Of a stretch of DNA of 64,000 nt, positions 62,646 to 64,000 are shown piece after piece. Location of the stretch: the NCBI RefSeq assembly GCF_016863555.1, contig NZ_BOPC01000013.1, forward strand, positions 146,908-210,907, read 5' to 3'. The stretch comes from Micromonospora qiuiae (GTDB taxonomy: Bacteria; Actinomycetota; Actinomycetes; Mycobacteriales; Micromonosporaceae). The notes below the pieces were generated by a model. It saw only the letters and a program-made list of their open reading frames with translations. It had not been told where the DNA came from and did no database searches. A program made the translations under genes and the position numbers. How positions within the stretch are numbered: position 1 is the first letter of the stretch; each line of letters starts with the position of its first letter.

Positions 62646-63491
62646 ATGAGCGTACGACGAATGAGCGCCGCCCTGATGGCCGCCACGCTGCTCACGCCCA
62701 CAGCCGCCGCCTGCACCGCCACCGGCGGCGGTAGTGCCGGGGCCACTGCCACACCATCCGCCACGGTCACCGCTGCCGCCACGGACGCCGCCGCTTCCGA
62801 CGCCGACGCCAAGCAGGCGTTGCTCGATTCCACGCGGGAGATCAGCAAGGGCAACTTCCGGTTCCGGATGTCCGGCGTCGGATCCACCGCCGAGGGGCAG
62901 GTGCACCAGCCGAGCCAGAGCGCCGAGCTGCGGGTGAACATCGGCGATGCGGGCGACGACCTGGCGATGACCCTCGACCTCATCCACGCCAGGCCGGACA
63001 GCTGGGTCAAGCTGGACCTCAGCGGTGCGGCGGCGGCCGGGGTGCCCGGTCGCGACAAGCTCAACCTCGGCAAGTACCAGCATCTCGACCAACACCGGAT
63101 CCGCGGCAACCGCAGCCTGGGCTTCGACTTCGACCAGGTCGACCCGGCCGGCAGCCAGGTGCTCACCCAGGCCGTCACCGAGGTACGCCGTACCGGCAAC
63201 GGCGCGTACGCCGGCACCATCGACGTGTCGAAGGCCGCCGAGGCCGGCTCGCTCGACCAGGGGCTGATCACCGCGCTCGGCGCGCAGGCGAACTCGGTGC
63301 CGTTCACCGCGTCGACCGACGCGCAGGGACGCCTCACCGAGTTGGTCCTCCAGATCCCCGCCGTCGGCGAGGCGGCGGCCCAGGAGATCCGGGTCACGTA
63401 CCGCGACTACGGCAACGCGACGGCCGCGCAGAAGCCCTCAGCCGACCAGGTCGTCGAGGCGCCGCCAGAGCTGTACAACCTCTTCGACTGA
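62646..63491 (+). CDS. LppX/LprG-like lipoprotein B
   Basis: 281 residues from ATG 62646. Lipobox TPTAAAC (Cys about 23), then the same domain order as lipoprotein A: KQALLDSTREISKGNFRFRM, GQVHQPSQSAELRVNIGD, LDLIHARPDSWVKLDLS, LGKYQHLDQHRIRGNRSL, DAQGRLTELVLQIPAV and AQEIRVTYRDYG, ending VVEAPPELYNLFD. Clear tandem paralogue, moderately diverged. Its own leader and terminator suggest separate expression. Confidence 0.8.
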   Translation: MSVRRMSAALMAATLLTPTAAACTATGGGSAGATATPSATVTAAATDAAASDADAKQALLDSTREISKGNFRFRMSGVGSTAEGQVHQPSQSAELRVNIGDAGDDLAMTLDLIHARPDSWVKLDLSGAAAAGVPGRDKLNLGKYQHLDQHRIRGNRSLGFDFDQVDPAGSQVLTQAVTEVRRTGNGAYAGTIDVSKAAEAGSLDQGLITALGAQANSVPFTASTDAQGRLTELVLQIPAVGEAAAQEIRVTYRDYGNATAAQKPSADQVVEAPPELYNLFD

Positions 63492-63517
63492 GCGGTTTTC
63501 GCCCCCGGCGTGCGATA

Positions 63518-63545
63518 CCCGGCACGGGCCGCAACTCGTGCCGGG
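63518..63545 (+). terminator. hairpin after lipoprotein B
   Basis: CCCGGCACG and CGTGCCGGG around a 10-base loop, 26 bases after the stop. Confidence 0.6.
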
Positions 63546-63548
63546 CTC

Positions 63549-63730
63549 AACCCGTCGCCTGCCTGTTGGGCTCGACCCGTCGCCTGCCTGTTGGGGCGTC
63601 GCGTGCCTGTTGGGCTCGACCCGTCGCTCTCCTGGCCGACTCAGCCCGTCTCGCTCGTGCCCGGGGTGTAGCTCGTTGCGCTCGTGCCCGGGGTGTAGTT
63701 CGTTGCGCTCGTGCCCGGGCTCAGCCCGTC
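63549..63730. repeat. compound direct repeats before xseB 3' end
   Basis: Two repeat types: GCCTGCCTGTTGGGCTCGACC-like units of about 26-30 bases (63558-63625) and GCTCGTGCCCGGGGTGTAG-like units of about 27 bases (63651-63722). The array reaches the xseB stop codon and replaces most of the convergent intergenic region. Confidence 0.8.
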
Positions 63731-63966
63731 GCCCTCTTGCCGGGCTCAGCGGCCGTTTCCTGCCGTGCGGCGTCGAGTCGGGCCCGGGCGCCGTCGAGCC
63801 AGCGTTGGCAGATCGCCGCCAGCGTCTCCCCGCGCTCCCAGAGCGCGAGCGACTCCTCCAGCGACGTGCCGCCGGTCTCCAGCCGCTCCACCACCGACGC
63901 GAGTTCGGCGCGGGCCTGTTCGTAGCTGAGCCGCTCGTCCGACCCGCCGCTTTCTCCATCACTCAT
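63721..63966 (-). CDS. xseB: exodeoxyribonuclease VII small subunit
   Basis: 81 residues from ATG 63966 (GATGGGGGTG upstream; ATG 63975 also possible). LSYEQARAELASVVERLETG, GTSLEESLALWERGETLAAI and CQRWLDGARARLDAARQE are the XseB signature: two helices that bind the large subunit XseA, whose gene should lie just beyond the window. The C-terminal tail overlaps the repeat array. Confidence 0.93.
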   Translation of the reverse strand: MSDGESGGSDERLSYEQARAELASVVERLETGGTSLEESLALWERGETLAAICQRWLDGARARLDAARQETAAEPGKRATG

Positions 63967-64000
63967 CACCCCCATCTCAACACACCCCCACCCCCACCCC

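Noticed and set aside
63549..63730. CRISPR-like array
   Set aside because: Direct repeats without spacer diversity; consistent with simple tandem duplication.

Overview
The window is very GC-rich, densely coded and actinobacterial. GTG starts, AGGAGG-type ribosome sites, ATGA/TGATG overlaps, DUF397/XRE pairs, tandem Ser/Thr kinases, mycosin-type T7SS proteins and LppX/LprG-like lipoproteins point to a Micromonosporaceae member (Micromonospora/Salinispora-like). That placement is inference from gene content and intergenic palindromes; no rRNA marker is present. No tRNA, rRNA, CRISPR array, transposase, integrase or phage gene was recognised.

Layout. 0-9.3 kb: a truncated metY with a Cys-containing leader peptide and an attenuator-like hairpin, then a deoxyribose/nucleoside salvage block (two aldehyde dehydrogenase-like genes, deoC, upp, an XRE/DUF397 pair, a phospho-sugar mutase). 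9.3-22 kb: a membrane Ser/Thr kinase with TQ repeats, a coupled M20 peptidase / GGCT-like / N-formylglutamate-amidohydrolase-like operon, a DUF4349 lipoprotein, an MBL hydrolase, a GGCT protein, lpdA and a DUF998 membrane protein. 22-34 kb: a MarR-controlled heterodimeric ABC exporter, GuaB1, a lysE/lysG pair, an acyl-CoA carboxylase biotin subunit and a DrrAB-like exporter. 34-45 kb: maf, an ESX-like trio with lowered GC, accE, a second kinase, GH25, M50, a sigma factor with a membrane partner, a short remnant of accD, and birA. 45-54 kb: a PH-domain protein, two GtrA proteins, GTP-type PEP carboxykinase, a geranylgeranyl-reductase-like enzyme, a short-chain cis-prenyltransferase and trehalose-phosphatase. 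54-64 kb: an XRE regulator with three operator-like sites and two small proteins, PhoH2, a ydaO (c-di-AMP) riboswitch with an upstream CRP-like site before a lytic transglycosylase-like gene, rhomboid, a DMT transporter, glpX, DUF4245, two tandem lipoproteins and xseB at the right edge.

How it works together. deoC, upp, the mutase and the dehydrogenase fit nucleoside and pentose salvage. The carboxylase biotin subunit, accE and birA form a biotin-carboxylase module whose beta subunit has been reduced to about 38 codons at this locus. PEP carboxykinase and GlpX supply gluconeogenesis. As recalled, the order upp-pmm-amidohydrolase-lpdA ... accA3-maf-accE-(accD)-birA-PH-GtrA and the order prenyltransferase-PhoH2-glpX-DUF4245-xseB resemble two separate Mycobacterium tuberculosis neighbourhoods. 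The interruptions of that backbone (ESX-like trio; kinase/lysozyme/M50/sigma segment) stand out as accessory.

Most worth a second look: the accD remnant and the segment replacing accD, the metY leader-attenuator, the three GGGGCCCC twin-palindrome elements that each abut a stop codon, the palindromic repeat that encodes the last residues of the DUF998 protein, the M20/GGCT/FGase operon, the ESX-like island, and the predicted CRP plus c-di-AMP control of the wall hydrolase.
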